The translations under genes and the position numbers were made by a program. Positions 1 through 7,937 of a stretch of DNA of 64,000 nt are shown in pieces (the first letter of the stretch is position 1; each line of letters starts with the position of its first letter). The notes under the pieces were generated by a model. It was not told where the DNA came from, searched no databases, and saw only the letters and a program-made list of their open reading frames with translations. Source of the stretch: CALMAK01 sp964392265 (GTDB taxonomy: Bacteria; Patescibacteriota; Saccharimonadia; Saccharimonadales; Saccharimonadaceae); NCBI GenBank assembly GCA_964392265.1, contig CAYMOS010000003.1, positions 1 through 64,000 of the forward strand. Direction: 5' to 3'.

Positions 1-67
1 TGTTTATAATCTGTTATTTCATATTTTCACTCATTCTATATAATATAGAGAAAGAGAGAGTAAGAGT

Positions 68-844
68 ATGAAGAATGTAGAAGAAAAGAAGAAAGAGAGA
101 AAGCTAAATAAAGGACAGGTAGCGGTATTGAAGCTATTGTATCGCTATCGTTTCACAACCTCCGAATTGCTGGCAAAAGCCGAGAATCAAAAGCATTTAC
201 AAGTAACAAGATCACGGCTGGCAACGCTCGAAAAGCAAGGCTATATTGGCAAGCGATACGACAACTCATATAAGCTACTTGGTAAGTTTGCTTCGTACTA
301 TTTATTACCCAAAGGCCTACAGTATTTGAAGTCTATCGAAGCAGCAGAACCTCAAATAATAAAAATGGTCTACAACGATCGTAAAGCATCCGACAAGTTC
401 ATTGATTTTTGCCTGCAAGTTTGTCGTATAGCGCAAGCTCTTATTTCCTTTTATGGTGAAGAAGCTAAGATTTTTACCCGAACCGAGTTGCTGGATTATG
501 ACTATTTTCCGCAGCCCCAACCTGACCTTTATATGTCTATTAAGAGAAAACCAGTGCGGCATTATTTCGTAGACCTGTATGACGACAACACACCTGCATT
601 TGTTATGGCTAAAAAGCTACGGCAATATATCGACCATTGTGAATCTGGCGAGTGGGATTCAACCGATAGTGCCTATCCTGAAATAGTCATAGCCTGTACA
701 AGTCCTGCGGCTGAGCAGCGCGTGCGCAAGAAGCTCTCACCTATCGTGGAGGGTGTGCAAGGAAGCTTAGCCGTATATACCGTTACAGAGGCTCGATTGC
801 TAGACGAGAGTGCTATTTTAGACAATCCATTTAAGAAGATATAA
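68..844 (+). CDS. Winged-helix-like, replication-relaxation-type protein of the mobile element
   Basis: The protein has 258 residues. It begins with a very basic stretch (residues 7-13), then a helix-turn-helix/winged-helix-like segment at about 15-65 with a pattern resembling replication-relaxation/MobC-like proteins of Gram-positive plasmids and conjugative elements. The remaining 190 residues are alpha/beta and unrecognised; they contain a Tyr/Asp-rich patch at about 142-160. A purine-rich region (GAGAGAGTAAGAG) precedes the ATG and a -10-like TATAAT lies at 39-44. The gene sits upstream of the recombinase, so a role in element replication, transfer or copy control is the best guess. The family call is tentative; it could be another DNA-binding regulator. 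Confidence 0.45.
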   Translation: MKNVEEKKKERKLNKGQVAVLKLLYRYRFTTSELLAKAENQKHLQVTRSRLATLEKQGYIGKRYDNSYKLLGKFASYYLLPKGLQYLKSIEAAEPQIIKMVYNDRKASDKFIDFCLQVCRIAQALISFYGEEAKIFTRTELLDYDYFPQPQPDLYMSIKRKPVRHYFVDLYDDNTPAFVMAKKLRQYIDHCESGEWDSTDSAYPEIVIACTSPAAEQRVRKKLSPIVEGVQGSLAVYTVTEARLLDESAILDNPFKKI

Positions 845-882
845 AAAGTACAAAAAACTCCCTCAAAAGGGTTGAACTACAA

Positions 883-910
883 TTATATCTATAGTAAACT
901 ATAGATATAA
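883..910. promoter_or_regulatory. Perfect 12-bp inverted repeat over the promoter of the recombinase unit
   Basis: Positions 883-894 (TTATATCTATAG) and 899-910 are perfect reverse complements separated by TAAA. A possible -35 TTGAAC lies at 872-877, with a -10-like TAAACT at 895-900 after 17 bases, so the repeat would cover the promoter core. Such symmetry in an integrase promoter suggests an operator for a dimeric repressor; this role is inferred. No T-run follows, so it is not a terminator. Confidence 0.5.
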
Positions 911-942
911 GTATAGTACACATACTTATGGAGGGCAACATC

Positions 943-1128
943 ATGGGTAGAAGAAAAGGCTCAAAGAATAAAAAACCAACTATAGACCCGTTGCATACGG
1001 TGATGACTACCGAGGAACGCTTAGAGTTTATCGCTAGTCTGATAGTTGATCGTATAGAAGACGATCAAGCAAGCGGCTTTAAGCTGCTTGAGGTGATTGG
1101 AGATGGTAATGAACGACCTCTTGCCTAG
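943..1128 (+). CDS. Small basic protein upstream of the recombinase
   Basis: The protein has 61 residues. The start at 943 is preferred over the in-frame ATG at 928 because GGAGG at 930-934 is well spaced for 943 and would lie inside the longer version. The N-terminus is strongly basic (MGRRKGSKNKK), a form often seen in small DNA-binding proteins that accompany serine recombinases. The rest is acidic and helical. It overlaps the recombinase start by about 20 bases, so the two are translationally coupled. It may be a recombination directionality factor or accessory protein, but no family is recognised. Confidence 0.6.
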   Translation: MGRRKGSKNKKPTIDPLHTVMTTEERLEFIASLIVDRIEDDQASGFKLLEVIGDGNERPLA

Positions 1129-2827
1129 AATCTATGCGGTCGGTGCGATTCGTGTATCGACTGAAAAGCAAGGTCGTGATGGTGATTCGCCAGACGACCA
1201 GCACAAAGTGATTGATCGTTTCAGTCTTTCACGCAATATGACGATACAGAAGTATTTTGCGTTTCTAGAATCCGGCTCGAAAGCCGAGCAGCCAATGCAA
1301 GAGGCTATCGACTACTGCAAAGACCCGAAAAACCAGATCAAATACTTCATTATCAAGTCAATTGACCGCTTTACCCGTGGCGGTTCACGAATCTACGAAG
1401 ACTTGAAAGAACAGCTCGATGCCTGTGGTGTAATCCTCATAGATGTGTACGGTGTTATCAGCACCGAAAAAGTAAACACGCTAGACCATCTAGGGTTTAG
1501 CTACAAATGGAGCGAATATTCTCCGAGCAAGAAGACTGAAATCCTAGAGGCTGAACGCGCCAAAGACGAAGTACGCGACATTATGACCCGTATGATTGGT
1601 GCAGAAATACGCTATACCCAAGTGGGCTATTGGATGCGCCAGCCGCCTTTTGGCTTTATTAGTGAAAAAATAGAAACCGGCCAACACGGTAAGCGTTGCG
1701 TACTCAAGCCACACCCTACCGAAGCACCATTGATACGAAAGATGTATGAGCTGAAAGCCCTCGGTACAATGAGCGACCGCCAGATAGTTGACAAGATGAA
1801 CGAACTCGGCTTTAGGACACGCGAATCATACATCAGGGATAAAAACGACCGCACAAAGATTATCGGTAAAAGAGGCGGTAATCCATTAGAAATAACTAAG
1901 ATCAATCGTTACCTAGAAAACCCCATCTATGCCGGTGTCGTTAAAGAGAAATGGACAAACAACAAGCCTGTCAAGGCGGCATTTAAGGGCTTGGTATCGT
2001 TCGAGCTATATAATCAAGCCAACCGAGCGCGAGTTGCGTTGCATGAAAGCGCAGACGGTGACATAGAGTACGAGCAAGTGCGACCGGACGAGAAAGCCAA
2101 GAAAGGCGTTCGTAATGACGAGTTCGCATACAGGCGCTTCATTGCTTGCCCTACATGCCATAATCCGCTGCTAGGCAGCGCCTCACGCGGTAAAATGGGT
2201 AAATACTATGCCGCATACCATTGCAGCAACCACGGCCACTACTACCGCATACCAAAGCAGGAGTTTGAGGCTACTATTAGCGCGTTCGTTAAAAACGTCA
2301 CTATCAATAGCGAAAAGCTTGACGCGCTTACTGACGCCGTAATGACTGTATGGGAGAAAAAGCATGAGAGTGCCAAGGAGGACACAAAAGCCCTCCAAAA
2401 GCGCATAGACAGCCTTGTACAGCAAAAATACGCTATCGTCGATAAGATCAAGATCGTTAGCTCGTTAACGGCTATTGAAATGCTAGAGGCTGACTTGCTC
2501 AAGACTGATGAAGAAATCGCTAAGTTAGAAGCTAGCAAGAACGATGCCGGTAAAGTCACCGAAACAGTAGATATTCATAAAATTGTCGCATACGTCAAAT
2601 ACTTTATGGAACACCTGCAAGAACTGCTCCTTGACCTCTGTAACCCGACCCTCAAAGCTCAGTATTTCAGCGTATTATTCGACAAAGCGCCTACCTACGA
2701 AGAAATAAAAGCTGGAACTCAAAAAGAGCCCGCATTACCAGAGGTAAACGAACTCTTTTCGGCATTGAATTTGCAATCTTCCCATTTGGTGATCCCGCGG
2801 AGAATCGAACTCCGATTGCCAGGATGA
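1109..2827 (+). CDS. Large serine recombinase (site-specific integrase)
   Basis: The protein has 572 residues. The N-terminal resolvase domain (about 8-160) has the catalytic serine in the RVST motif (Ser17) and the arginine-containing SIDRFTR motif. A recombinase domain follows at about 190-300. A zinc-ribbon-like segment has CPTCHN and a later CSNHGH, and a coiled coil (about 410-480) is typical of large serine integrases. ATG 1109 is chosen because GGAG at 1099-1102 is correctly spaced; TTG 1097 and ATG 1103 are alternatives. The last dozen codons are antisense to the 3' half of tRNA-Glu and supply the stop codon, so the C-terminus is probably created by integration. The enzyme would integrate and excise the element. 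Confidence 0.92.
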   Translation: MNDLLPRIYAVGAIRVSTEKQGRDGDSPDDQHKVIDRFSLSRNMTIQKYFAFLESGSKAEQPMQEAIDYCKDPKNQIKYFIIKSIDRFTRGGSRIYEDLKEQLDACGVILIDVYGVISTEKVNTLDHLGFSYKWSEYSPSKKTEILEAERAKDEVRDIMTRMIGAEIRYTQVGYWMRQPPFGFISEKIETGQHGKRCVLKPHPTEAPLIRKMYELKALGTMSDRQIVDKMNELGFRTRESYIRDKNDRTKIIGKRGGNPLEITKINRYLENPIYAGVVKEKWTNNKPVKAAFKGLVSFELYNQANRARVALHESADGDIEYEQVRPDEKAKKGVRNDEFAYRRFIACPTCHNPLLGSASRGKMGKYYAAYHCSNHGHYYRIPKQEFEATISAFVKNVTINSEKLDALTDAVMTVWEKKHESAKEDTKALQKRIDSLVQQKYAIVDKIKIVSSLTAIEMLEADLLKTDEEIAKLEASKNDAGKVTETVDIHKIVAYVKYFMEHLQELLLDLCNPTLKAQYFSVLFDKAPTYEEIKAGTQKEPALPEVNELFSALNLQSSHLVIPRRIELRLPG

Positions 2828-2861
2828 GAACCTGGTGTCCTAACCGTTAGACGACGGGACC
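2787..2861 (-). tRNA. tRNA-Glu (anticodon CTC), likely attachment site
   Basis: The minus strand folds into a full cloverleaf: acceptor GGTCCCG paired with CGGGATC (one G-U pair), D stem GTCT/GGAC, anticodon stem CCAGG/CCTGG with loop TTCTCAT (anticodon CTC), and T stem CGGAG/CTCCG. The discriminator is A and CCA is encoded (complement at 2787-2789). The recombinase gene ends inside it. The tRNA is intact, as expected when an element restores the 3' end of its target. Confidence 0.95.
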
Positions 2862-2888
2862 AAAGTATTAGTACTGGTACAGTTTAGC

Positions 2889-2914
2889 AAAAAAACAACC
2901 TCTTGAAAAGAGGT
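2889..2914 (-). terminator. Rho-independent terminator of the receiver/kinase operon
   Basis: On the minus strand ACCTCTT-TTC-AAGAGGT (2898-2914) is followed by TGTTTTTTT. It lies just after the stop of the receiver gene and before tRNA-Glu. Confidence 0.8.
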
Positions 2915-2926
2915 GGCTGGCGCAAT

Positions 2927-3307
2927 CTAATCGAGTAATTCTGATAAGATCGTCAAGAGTTTGCGCGGCGTAATCTCGGCCTTGATCAGGTAGGCATCGG
3001 CATTTTGCTGCATTGCGAGGCGCGATTCCTCGTCTTGTTCAAAATTAGTCAGCACGAGCACCTTGGTATTAGGAATAAGATCCTCACCATTGCCGCGAAG
3101 CGCATGCAGAATCTCACTGCCTCGCCTTTCAGGTAGCATGACATCGAGGAGGATAGCGTCGTAGGATTTATTGCGGGCTGCAACTAACCCATCATTACCG
3201 TCAACCATCCAATCGACATCATAACCAGCCTTGCGTAGGCTGCGAACATACATTTCACCGATAAAGCGGTCGTCTTCGATGATGAGAATTGATTTTACTG
3301 TGTTCAT
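2927..3307 (-). CDS. Single-domain response regulator (CheY-like receiver)
   Basis: The protein has 126 residues and is a complete receiver domain with no output domain. The acidic pocket is at Glu11-Asp12-Asp13, the phospho-acceptor is Asp55 in the LLDVMLP motif, the switch Thr is near 87 and the conserved Lys near 109. The preceding kinase gene ends 6 bases upstream, and GAGGG upstream of the ATG gives a ribosome site. It probably receives phosphate from that kinase and acts by protein-protein contact rather than by binding DNA. The target is not shown by the sequence. Confidence 0.93.
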   Translation of the reverse strand: MNTVKSILIIEDDRFIGEMYVRSLRKAGYDVDWMVDGNDGLVAARNKSYDAILLDVMLPERRGSEILHALRGNGEDLIPNTKVLVLTNFEQDEESRLAMQQNADAYLIKAEITPRKLLTILSELLD

Positions 3308-3313
3308 GACTGA

Positions 3314-4855
3314 TTACCCTCGATACATTGAATGATTTTTGATCCACCCCTTGCCTTGCGAGATCAGATCCTGATTATTGTGGTTGGCTGCAGTGAGCTT
3401 TTCGGCAACTGAGGCATAGGTCGGGATGGAGGCAGTGAACGTGGAGCCTTCGCCCTCACTACTCCTGACACTAATTGTCCCACCATGCGATTCGACGATT
3501 GCCTTGCTGATATAGAGGCCAATTCCCGAGCCAGCAACCGTCTCCCGTGATCGGTGTGAGCGGTAGAACTTTTGAAAGAGGTTATTAACGACATTGCTCG
3601 GCATGCCGATACCGTGATCCTCGACGGAGATATCAACGAAATCTCCTTTTTGCTCGGCAGTCACATTAATAACGCCACCCTCGTTACTATATTTTATCGC
3701 GTTATCGATCAGATTACCGATGACCTCACTGAGACTGGCGCGATCAGCGGCAATTTGAGGAAGATCATCAGGGATGACGACAGACAAAACGCGATTCTGC
3801 GAGCTAGCGCGTAGCATCATATCGTCATTGATCGTCGCGTAGACGGCCGCTAGCGAATCAGGTACCAAGGCGATGTTTAAGTGACGGCGGTCATAGCGTG
3901 ACGTGTTGAGAATGTTATTAATGTATCCGGACAGGCGGTTAGAGGAGACAGTAAGGCGATGGAAAAGTTCGCGTTGATCGGCCTCTAGGACCGTATCTAG
4001 CTCGTCCTCAAGGACGTCGAGGTAACCTCGAATAACGGTGATCGGACCGCGTAGCTCGTGGGCAGCAAAGGCAATGAAATTAAGATCTTCCTCGTCGCCC
4101 TGATAAAGAGCCGTCTGATCAACGAGTGTCAGGACGGTTTCGTGGGCAGCACCCTTCTCGTATGATGCATAGACATCAAAGATACGCTGGTCTTCTTGGT
4201 CGGCAGGTTTGTTGGGGACGCGTCGCCAACTGCGCTCGGCTTTGACGGTAGAGGTTTCGCATTCTTCTAGCCATGCCTCTAATGTGTCTTGATGATTGAA
4301 TAGTAACTGCGGTTGTAGCTGTCCGTCGACGGTATGGAGGGGGCTTGCCTTACTGGCGTACACGATATTATGAGAGGCGTCCAAGGTAATAAGGGCGCCG
4401 CACATGCGGTCCAGTGAATGAAGTACCGATGGTGCGATGTTTGTTGTGTCTGCCTTGTGTTTGGTAGGTTTTTGACTATCAAGGTTGTAGACGGCCTGGA
4501 GGACAGTGCTAAGGCCATTTCTGACGTATTTCTTTTCGTGTGGATTTGGCAAGGGGCCGTCGGTGGCTTCACCTGATACACGAGCGATTGCTCGCATAAG
4601 ATCGTCGATAGGACCCGAAGTATAAATAAACATTAGGAGGTTACTCGCCACTGAAAGCAGGGTGACACTGGTGGCAATGATCCAAAAAATGACATGATTA
4701 GGCGTGGCCGTATTGGTGACGATCAATAGAAAGGCACTGGTTAGGCCAATAAAAATAGCCGGCAAGGTAATCGTCAGGAACATCCTGCGTTGCATCTTCG
4801 GAACGTAATCACGAATCAGTGAGACAGGTTCGGTCGCGGACTTTTTTACTGCCAC
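3314..4855 (-). CDS. Membrane sensor histidine kinase with PAS-like domain
   Basis: The protein has 513 residues and starts at GTG 4855, overlapping the end of the DUF3048 gene by 10 bases. Two transmembrane helices lie at about 25-47 and 54-77, with almost no extracellular loop, suggesting it senses the membrane or a cytoplasmic signal. A PAS-like region spans about 145-250. The HisKA motif FAAHELRGP has the phospho-accepting His266. The ATPase domain has an N box (NLIDNAIKYS), a G1 box (DHGIGMP) and a G2 box (GSGIGLYISKA). Its partner is the adjacent receiver protein. Coupling to the DUF3048 gene suggests an envelope-related signal, which is inference. Confidence 0.92.
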   Translation of the reverse strand: MAVKKSATEPVSLIRDYVPKMQRRMFLTITLPAIFIGLTSAFLLIVTNTATPNHVIFWIIATSVTLLSVASNLLMFIYTSGPIDDLMRAIARVSGEATDGPLPNPHEKKYVRNGLSTVLQAVYNLDSQKPTKHKADTTNIAPSVLHSLDRMCGALITLDASHNIVYASKASPLHTVDGQLQPQLLFNHQDTLEAWLEECETSTVKAERSWRRVPNKPADQEDQRIFDVYASYEKGAAHETVLTLVDQTALYQGDEEDLNFIAFAAHELRGPITVIRGYLDVLEDELDTVLEADQRELFHRLTVSSNRLSGYINNILNTSRYDRRHLNIALVPDSLAAVYATINDDMMLRASSQNRVLSVVIPDDLPQIAADRASLSEVIGNLIDNAIKYSNEGGVINVTAEQKGDFVDISVEDHGIGMPSNVVNNLFQKFYRSHRSRETVAGSGIGLYISKAIVESHGGTISVRSSEGEGSTFTASIPTYASVAEKLTAANHNNQDLISQGKGWIKNHSMYRG

Positions 4856-5931
4856 GATAGGCCTCCAGTACCTTCAGGAACGATACTAATCCATGTCTGG
4901 CCTCTTGCAAGAGGCACTTCTTTGCCCGCGGCGTCAGTAAAACGGTATTGTCCTGCGCGATCAGCCTTGTGCCATGTGACCTCTTGAACGGTGCCGTCTT
5001 GGAAGATCGCAGCGTTGCCGCTCCCAGTTGTTTGATAGTGCTGACGCCAACCATCTTCTTGGACGAGGCTCATTGGTGATTTAATAACAATGACAACACG
5101 TGGAGTGATTTGTCCGCCTTCGCGGTCCATGTGCGCAGCGCCTCCCTGTGAACGGAGATAGAGGTTACTGGCGGCATCGTAGGTATAACTGCTGTTATAG
5201 AGCGGGCCGCTCATCTTAACGTTGATTGAGGTGGCTGACGGGGTGTCGGCTGCCTTGGAATCCTTGCGTGGGAATACAAGAGGATTGGAGGAAGTGTAGC
5301 CTTTTGCCTGATTGAGTGCATCGAGGCGTTCAAAGCTGGTATAGACGTTATGCGGGGCGTAACGATCGGTCGCACGCCAGTAACTGCCGGCGTTAAAGAA
5401 CTGATCAATATCACGGTAGGCCCCATTGCGGATTTCTGATAAGGCATTGGCACTGCCGCCAACGTGTGCCACGCTGGCGTTATAAGGTGCGAGCCAATCA
5501 ACATAATACATGCGGAGGCTGCGGACGGGCCCAATCAGCTGCGGTTTTTCCTGTTGGTAAAGAACCAAAAAGCGAGTAATACCACCTTCGGCGATGGCTT
5601 CGTAGACGATGGCGCTATCTTTGATGCCTGACTGAGGTCTGGCATCAGGGCTATTTTCGATCATGATCGCCGTCACGGGTTTTGACTTGGCTGCTTCATC
5701 GGCTATTTCAAGTCCGGTGAGGGGTGCATAATAGACGGGTTTTGGTACTTCTTTTTTGGCAGTTGGTTTGATCGGTGTCAGTTCTGACACCTCGCTAGGT
5801 CGTAGCATGACATAGACCGCAATGCTAGCGGCAGCTAGGATGAGAATGCCGCCGATAATGAGTAGCGTCGCAATCCGGTGTGTTCGCGCCCACCAGATGA
5901 TTCGTGCGAAGATATTTGTTTTTGTACGCAT
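4846..5931 (-). CDS. DUF3048 (YerB-like) membrane-anchored protein
   Basis: The protein has 361 residues: a short cytoplasmic start, one transmembrane helix at about 19-42, and an extracytoplasmic region matching the two-part DUF3048/YerB architecture (segments such as PLTGLEIADEAA, ARPQSGIKDSAIVYEA, GPVRSLRMYYVDWLAPYNA). There is no lipobox; it is anchored by an uncleaved helix. The family has no assigned biochemical role. A -10-like TATACT ends 7 bases before the ATG with no Shine-Dalgarno sequence, so the transcript is probably leaderless. It heads an operon with the kinase and receiver, which may respond to its state. Confidence 0.85.
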   Translation of the reverse strand: MRTKTNIFARIIWWARTHRIATLLIIGGILILAAASIAVYVMLRPSEVSELTPIKPTAKKEVPKPVYYAPLTGLEIADEAAKSKPVTAIMIENSPDARPQSGIKDSAIVYEAIAEGGITRFLVLYQQEKPQLIGPVRSLRMYYVDWLAPYNASVAHVGGSANALSEIRNGAYRDIDQFFNAGSYWRATDRYAPHNVYTSFERLDALNQAKGYTSSNPLVFPRKDSKAADTPSATSINVKMSGPLYNSSYTYDAASNLYLRSQGGAAHMDREGGQITPRVVIVIKSPMSLVQEDGWRQHYQTTGSGNAAIFQDGTVQEVTWHKADRAGQYRFTDAAGKEVPLARGQTWISIVPEGTGGLSWQ

Positions 5932-5956
5932 TAATTACAGTATAGCACAAGCAATA

Positions 5957-7399
5957 CTATGAACTGGTCGACATTGCGATTGCCTGCTCGAGACGACGCA
6001 AGGTACGCTCTTTGCCAATAAGGGCGAGGGTGTCAGGGAGTGCGGGACTAAACGGTGCCCAACTGACAGCAAGGCGAATAATACTAAAGAGAATGCCAGG
6101 TTTTTCGCCAGTCGATTCTAGGAGAGTATTGAGAGTTTGCTGGAGAGATTCGGCGGTAAAATCGGTCGAGGCTTCGAGGACGGTTTTAGTCTGTTGCAAG
6201 AGTTCGACGAGATCTTGGCGCGAGAGCTTTTTGAACTGCTTGTTGTCGCCAATCATTGCCCAGTCTGGGGTGGGTTCTTCAAAGAAATAACGCGTGATGA
6301 TTGGCAGGTCAGCGAGGGTTTTTAGACGGTCCTGAACGAGACCTAGTACTTCCCTTCTGTACGAATCAGGCGCCTCAAGTGCAGCGTCAGGCCAAAACGG
6401 CTTGCAGCGCTGCAAAAGATCATCAATCGATAGTTGACGAATGTGTTGGCCGTTTAACCAAAGCAGACGTCGTTCATCAAAACGTGCTGGGCTTTTTTGG
6501 ACTCGGGTGAGAGAGAATTTCTCGATCAGCTCAGCCACAGTAAACACTTCTTGTTCGGTGCCATCATTCCACCCCAGTGTTGCCAGAAAATTAGCCATTG
6601 CTTCGGGTAAGTAACCGTCAGTAGCGTATTCTAGGATGTCTTTGGCGCCATCGCGTTTGCCGAGTTTTTTCTTGCCGTCCATTGCCATAACGTATGGTAG
6701 GGTGGCTAAGACGGGTCGTTCGACATCAAGAGCCTCGTAGAGGTTAAGAAACTTTGGGGTGCTGCTGATAAACTCTTGGCTGCGTAGAACGTGGGTCACG
6801 CCCATGATGGCGTCGTCAACAATGTGGCAGAAATTATACGTCGGATAGCCGTCACTTTTTATGAGGATAAAATCGTCGATTGCCTCGGGTCCGGTTGACA
6901 AGTCGCCCATGACGGCATCGTTCCATTGATAAGCCTTAGGATCAGACTTGAATCGGAGTGGCTGGCTACCATCCCAGACAGGTGGATTTTCTGGTCGATG
7001 GTCACGGAAGAGAAAAGGACGCTTGGCTGCTTTGGCCTGGGCGCGAAATGCTTCTAATTCGGCTGGCGAATAAGGATCAGCGTAGGCCCTGCCCTGCTCG
7101 ATGAGTCGTTGTGCCCATTCGTGATAGATCGACAATCGTTCGGACTGTTTGTACGGTGCGTGGGGGCCACCCTGGTCAATGCCCTCATCCCAAGTGATAC
7201 CAAGCCAGCGTAGGCTGTCTTCGATTTGGCCAATACTGCCCTCGACCTCGCGTACTTTGTCGGTGTCCTCAATGCGAAGGATGAAGGTGCCGTCATTCCC
7301 TGCCTGGCGAGCCAGTAACCACGCGAAAAGTGCGGTGCGAACACCACCGACGTGCATAAAACCGGTAGGACTTGGGGCAAAACGGGTGCGAATAGTCAT
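5957..7399 (-). CDS. gltX: Glutamyl-tRNA synthetase
   Basis: The protein has 480 residues and attaches glutamate to tRNA-Glu in the cytoplasm. The class I signature is present as RFAPSPTGFMHVGG (HIGH variant HVGG), and the KMSKS-like loop reads KKLGKRDGAKD, with Gly where Ser is usual. The C-terminal half has the anticodon-binding helical region. The start at 7399 is chosen over ATG 7411 because the protein family begins at this point and a TATGAT hexamer ends 7 bases upstream, matching the leaderless pattern here. Without a GatCAB check one cannot tell whether it also charges tRNA-Gln. A tRNA-Glu gene lies at 2787-2861. Confidence 0.96.
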   Translation of the reverse strand: MTIRTRFAPSPTGFMHVGGVRTALFAWLLARQAGNDGTFILRIEDTDKVREVEGSIGQIEDSLRWLGITWDEGIDQGGPHAPYKQSERLSIYHEWAQRLIEQGRAYADPYSPAELEAFRAQAKAAKRPFLFRDHRPENPPVWDGSQPLRFKSDPKAYQWNDAVMGDLSTGPEAIDDFILIKSDGYPTYNFCHIVDDAIMGVTHVLRSQEFISSTPKFLNLYEALDVERPVLATLPYVMAMDGKKKLGKRDGAKDILEYATDGYLPEAMANFLATLGWNDGTEQEVFTVAELIEKFSLTRVQKSPARFDERRLLWLNGQHIRQLSIDDLLQRCKPFWPDAALEAPDSYRREVLGLVQDRLKTLADLPIITRYFFEEPTPDWAMIGDNKQFKKLSRQDLVELLQQTKTVLEASTDFTAESLQQTLNTLLESTGEKPGILFSIIRLAVSWAPFSPALPDTLALIGKERTLRRLEQAIAMSTSS

Positions 7400-7429
7400 A
7401 CCTGGTATCATAGCATAGAGCAGAAGTAA

Positions 7430-7459
7430 TTGACAAAATAGTTATATTTATGATATAAT
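7430..7459 (+). promoter_or_regulatory. Consensus promoter for the small membrane protein gene at 7556
   Basis: TTGACA at 7430-7435, an 18-base spacer and TATAAT at 7454-7459 form a near-perfect sigma-70 promoter. The leader of about 90 bases contains a hairpin at about 7467-7489 (GCGAGTGA pairing with TCACTTCGC, one bulge). Confidence 0.85.
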
Positions 7460-7555
7460 ATAAATAGCGAGTGAATTTTATCACTTCGCTCATTTCAATC
7501 GTCCGTTTGAGGCTCAGTCAGAGAATCACGGACACCGGACAGATAGGAACCCAAA

Positions 7556-7822
7556 ATGGCAATGTCTCGTCGCACCGTATCGGCCATCATTAATGGTACT
7601 GGCAATGTCTTCTGCGTGATCGGTCTAGTGTTGATAGCGGCATTGCTGACTGGCTGGAGGCCAGCCTCTACCGACATTACTGGCCTCTGGGCTGCGGCTA
7701 TTGCCCTGCAGAGCGTCGGCTGGGCGGCGATGTGTTCGTCCGCTTGGATGAAGATCGGAGTTCTCGAGAGTGAAAAATGCGCGCTGCAGCAGCAGCTCGA
7801 CGCACGTCAGAGCGACGGCTGA
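7556..7822 (+). CDS. Small membrane protein, GC-rich codons, unknown function
   Basis: The protein has 88 residues with two predicted transmembrane helices (about 15-35 and 42-62) and a short charged C-terminal helix. AGGA at 7545-7548 sits 7 bases before the ATG. It has its own consensus promoter, a long leader and a downstream hairpin terminator. Third codon positions are rich in G and C, unlike the flanking gltX and PEGA genes. The family is not recognised. It belongs to a set of similarly organised genes in this window (13421, 15275, 16160, 32613, 48598). Confidence 0.7.
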   Translation: MAMSRRTVSAIINGTGNVFCVIGLVLIAALLTGWRPASTDITGLWAAAIALQSVGWAAMCSSAWMKIGVLESEKCALQQQLDARQSDG

Positions 7823-7865
7823 TTGAGGAGCTCACGCTTCTTGCCTCGGCCGCCACCACTGTTAT

Positions 7866-7937
7866 AGTGGGGACCTGTCTGTCCCCACACCCAGAACGAT
7901 CAACCGCGGTTGATGATTGTGGGTGTGGTAAATCTTT
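7866..7937 (+). terminator. Double hairpin, terminator after the 7556 gene
   Basis: GTGGGGA/TCCCCAC forms a first hairpin ending near 7888. A second, exclusive structure pairs CCACACCC (7885-7892) with GGGTGTGG (7921-7928) and contains the perfect 16-base palindrome ATCAACCGCGGTTGAT (7899-7914). An AT-rich tail follows. The minus-strand gene at 7936 ends just beyond, so it may act in both directions. Confidence 0.65.

Larger units (their letters stand above)
1..2827. mobile_element. One end of an integrative element inserted at tRNA-Glu (left part outside window)
   Basis: Three plus-strand genes (a winged-helix-like protein, a small protein, a large serine recombinase) end exactly where a minus-strand tRNA-Glu gene begins, and the recombinase reading frame finishes inside that tRNA. 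Integrases next to a tRNA 3' end are the normal signature of an integrated element. The first kilobase is more AT-rich than the housekeeping genes to the right. Seen: gene order and tRNA overlap. Inferred: element boundary and integration. The other end lies outside the window, so its size and cargo are unknown. Confidence 0.7.

Noticed and set aside
860..871. CCCT-CAAA-AGGG as terminator of gene 68-844
   Set aside because: The stem has only four base pairs and no T-run follows.
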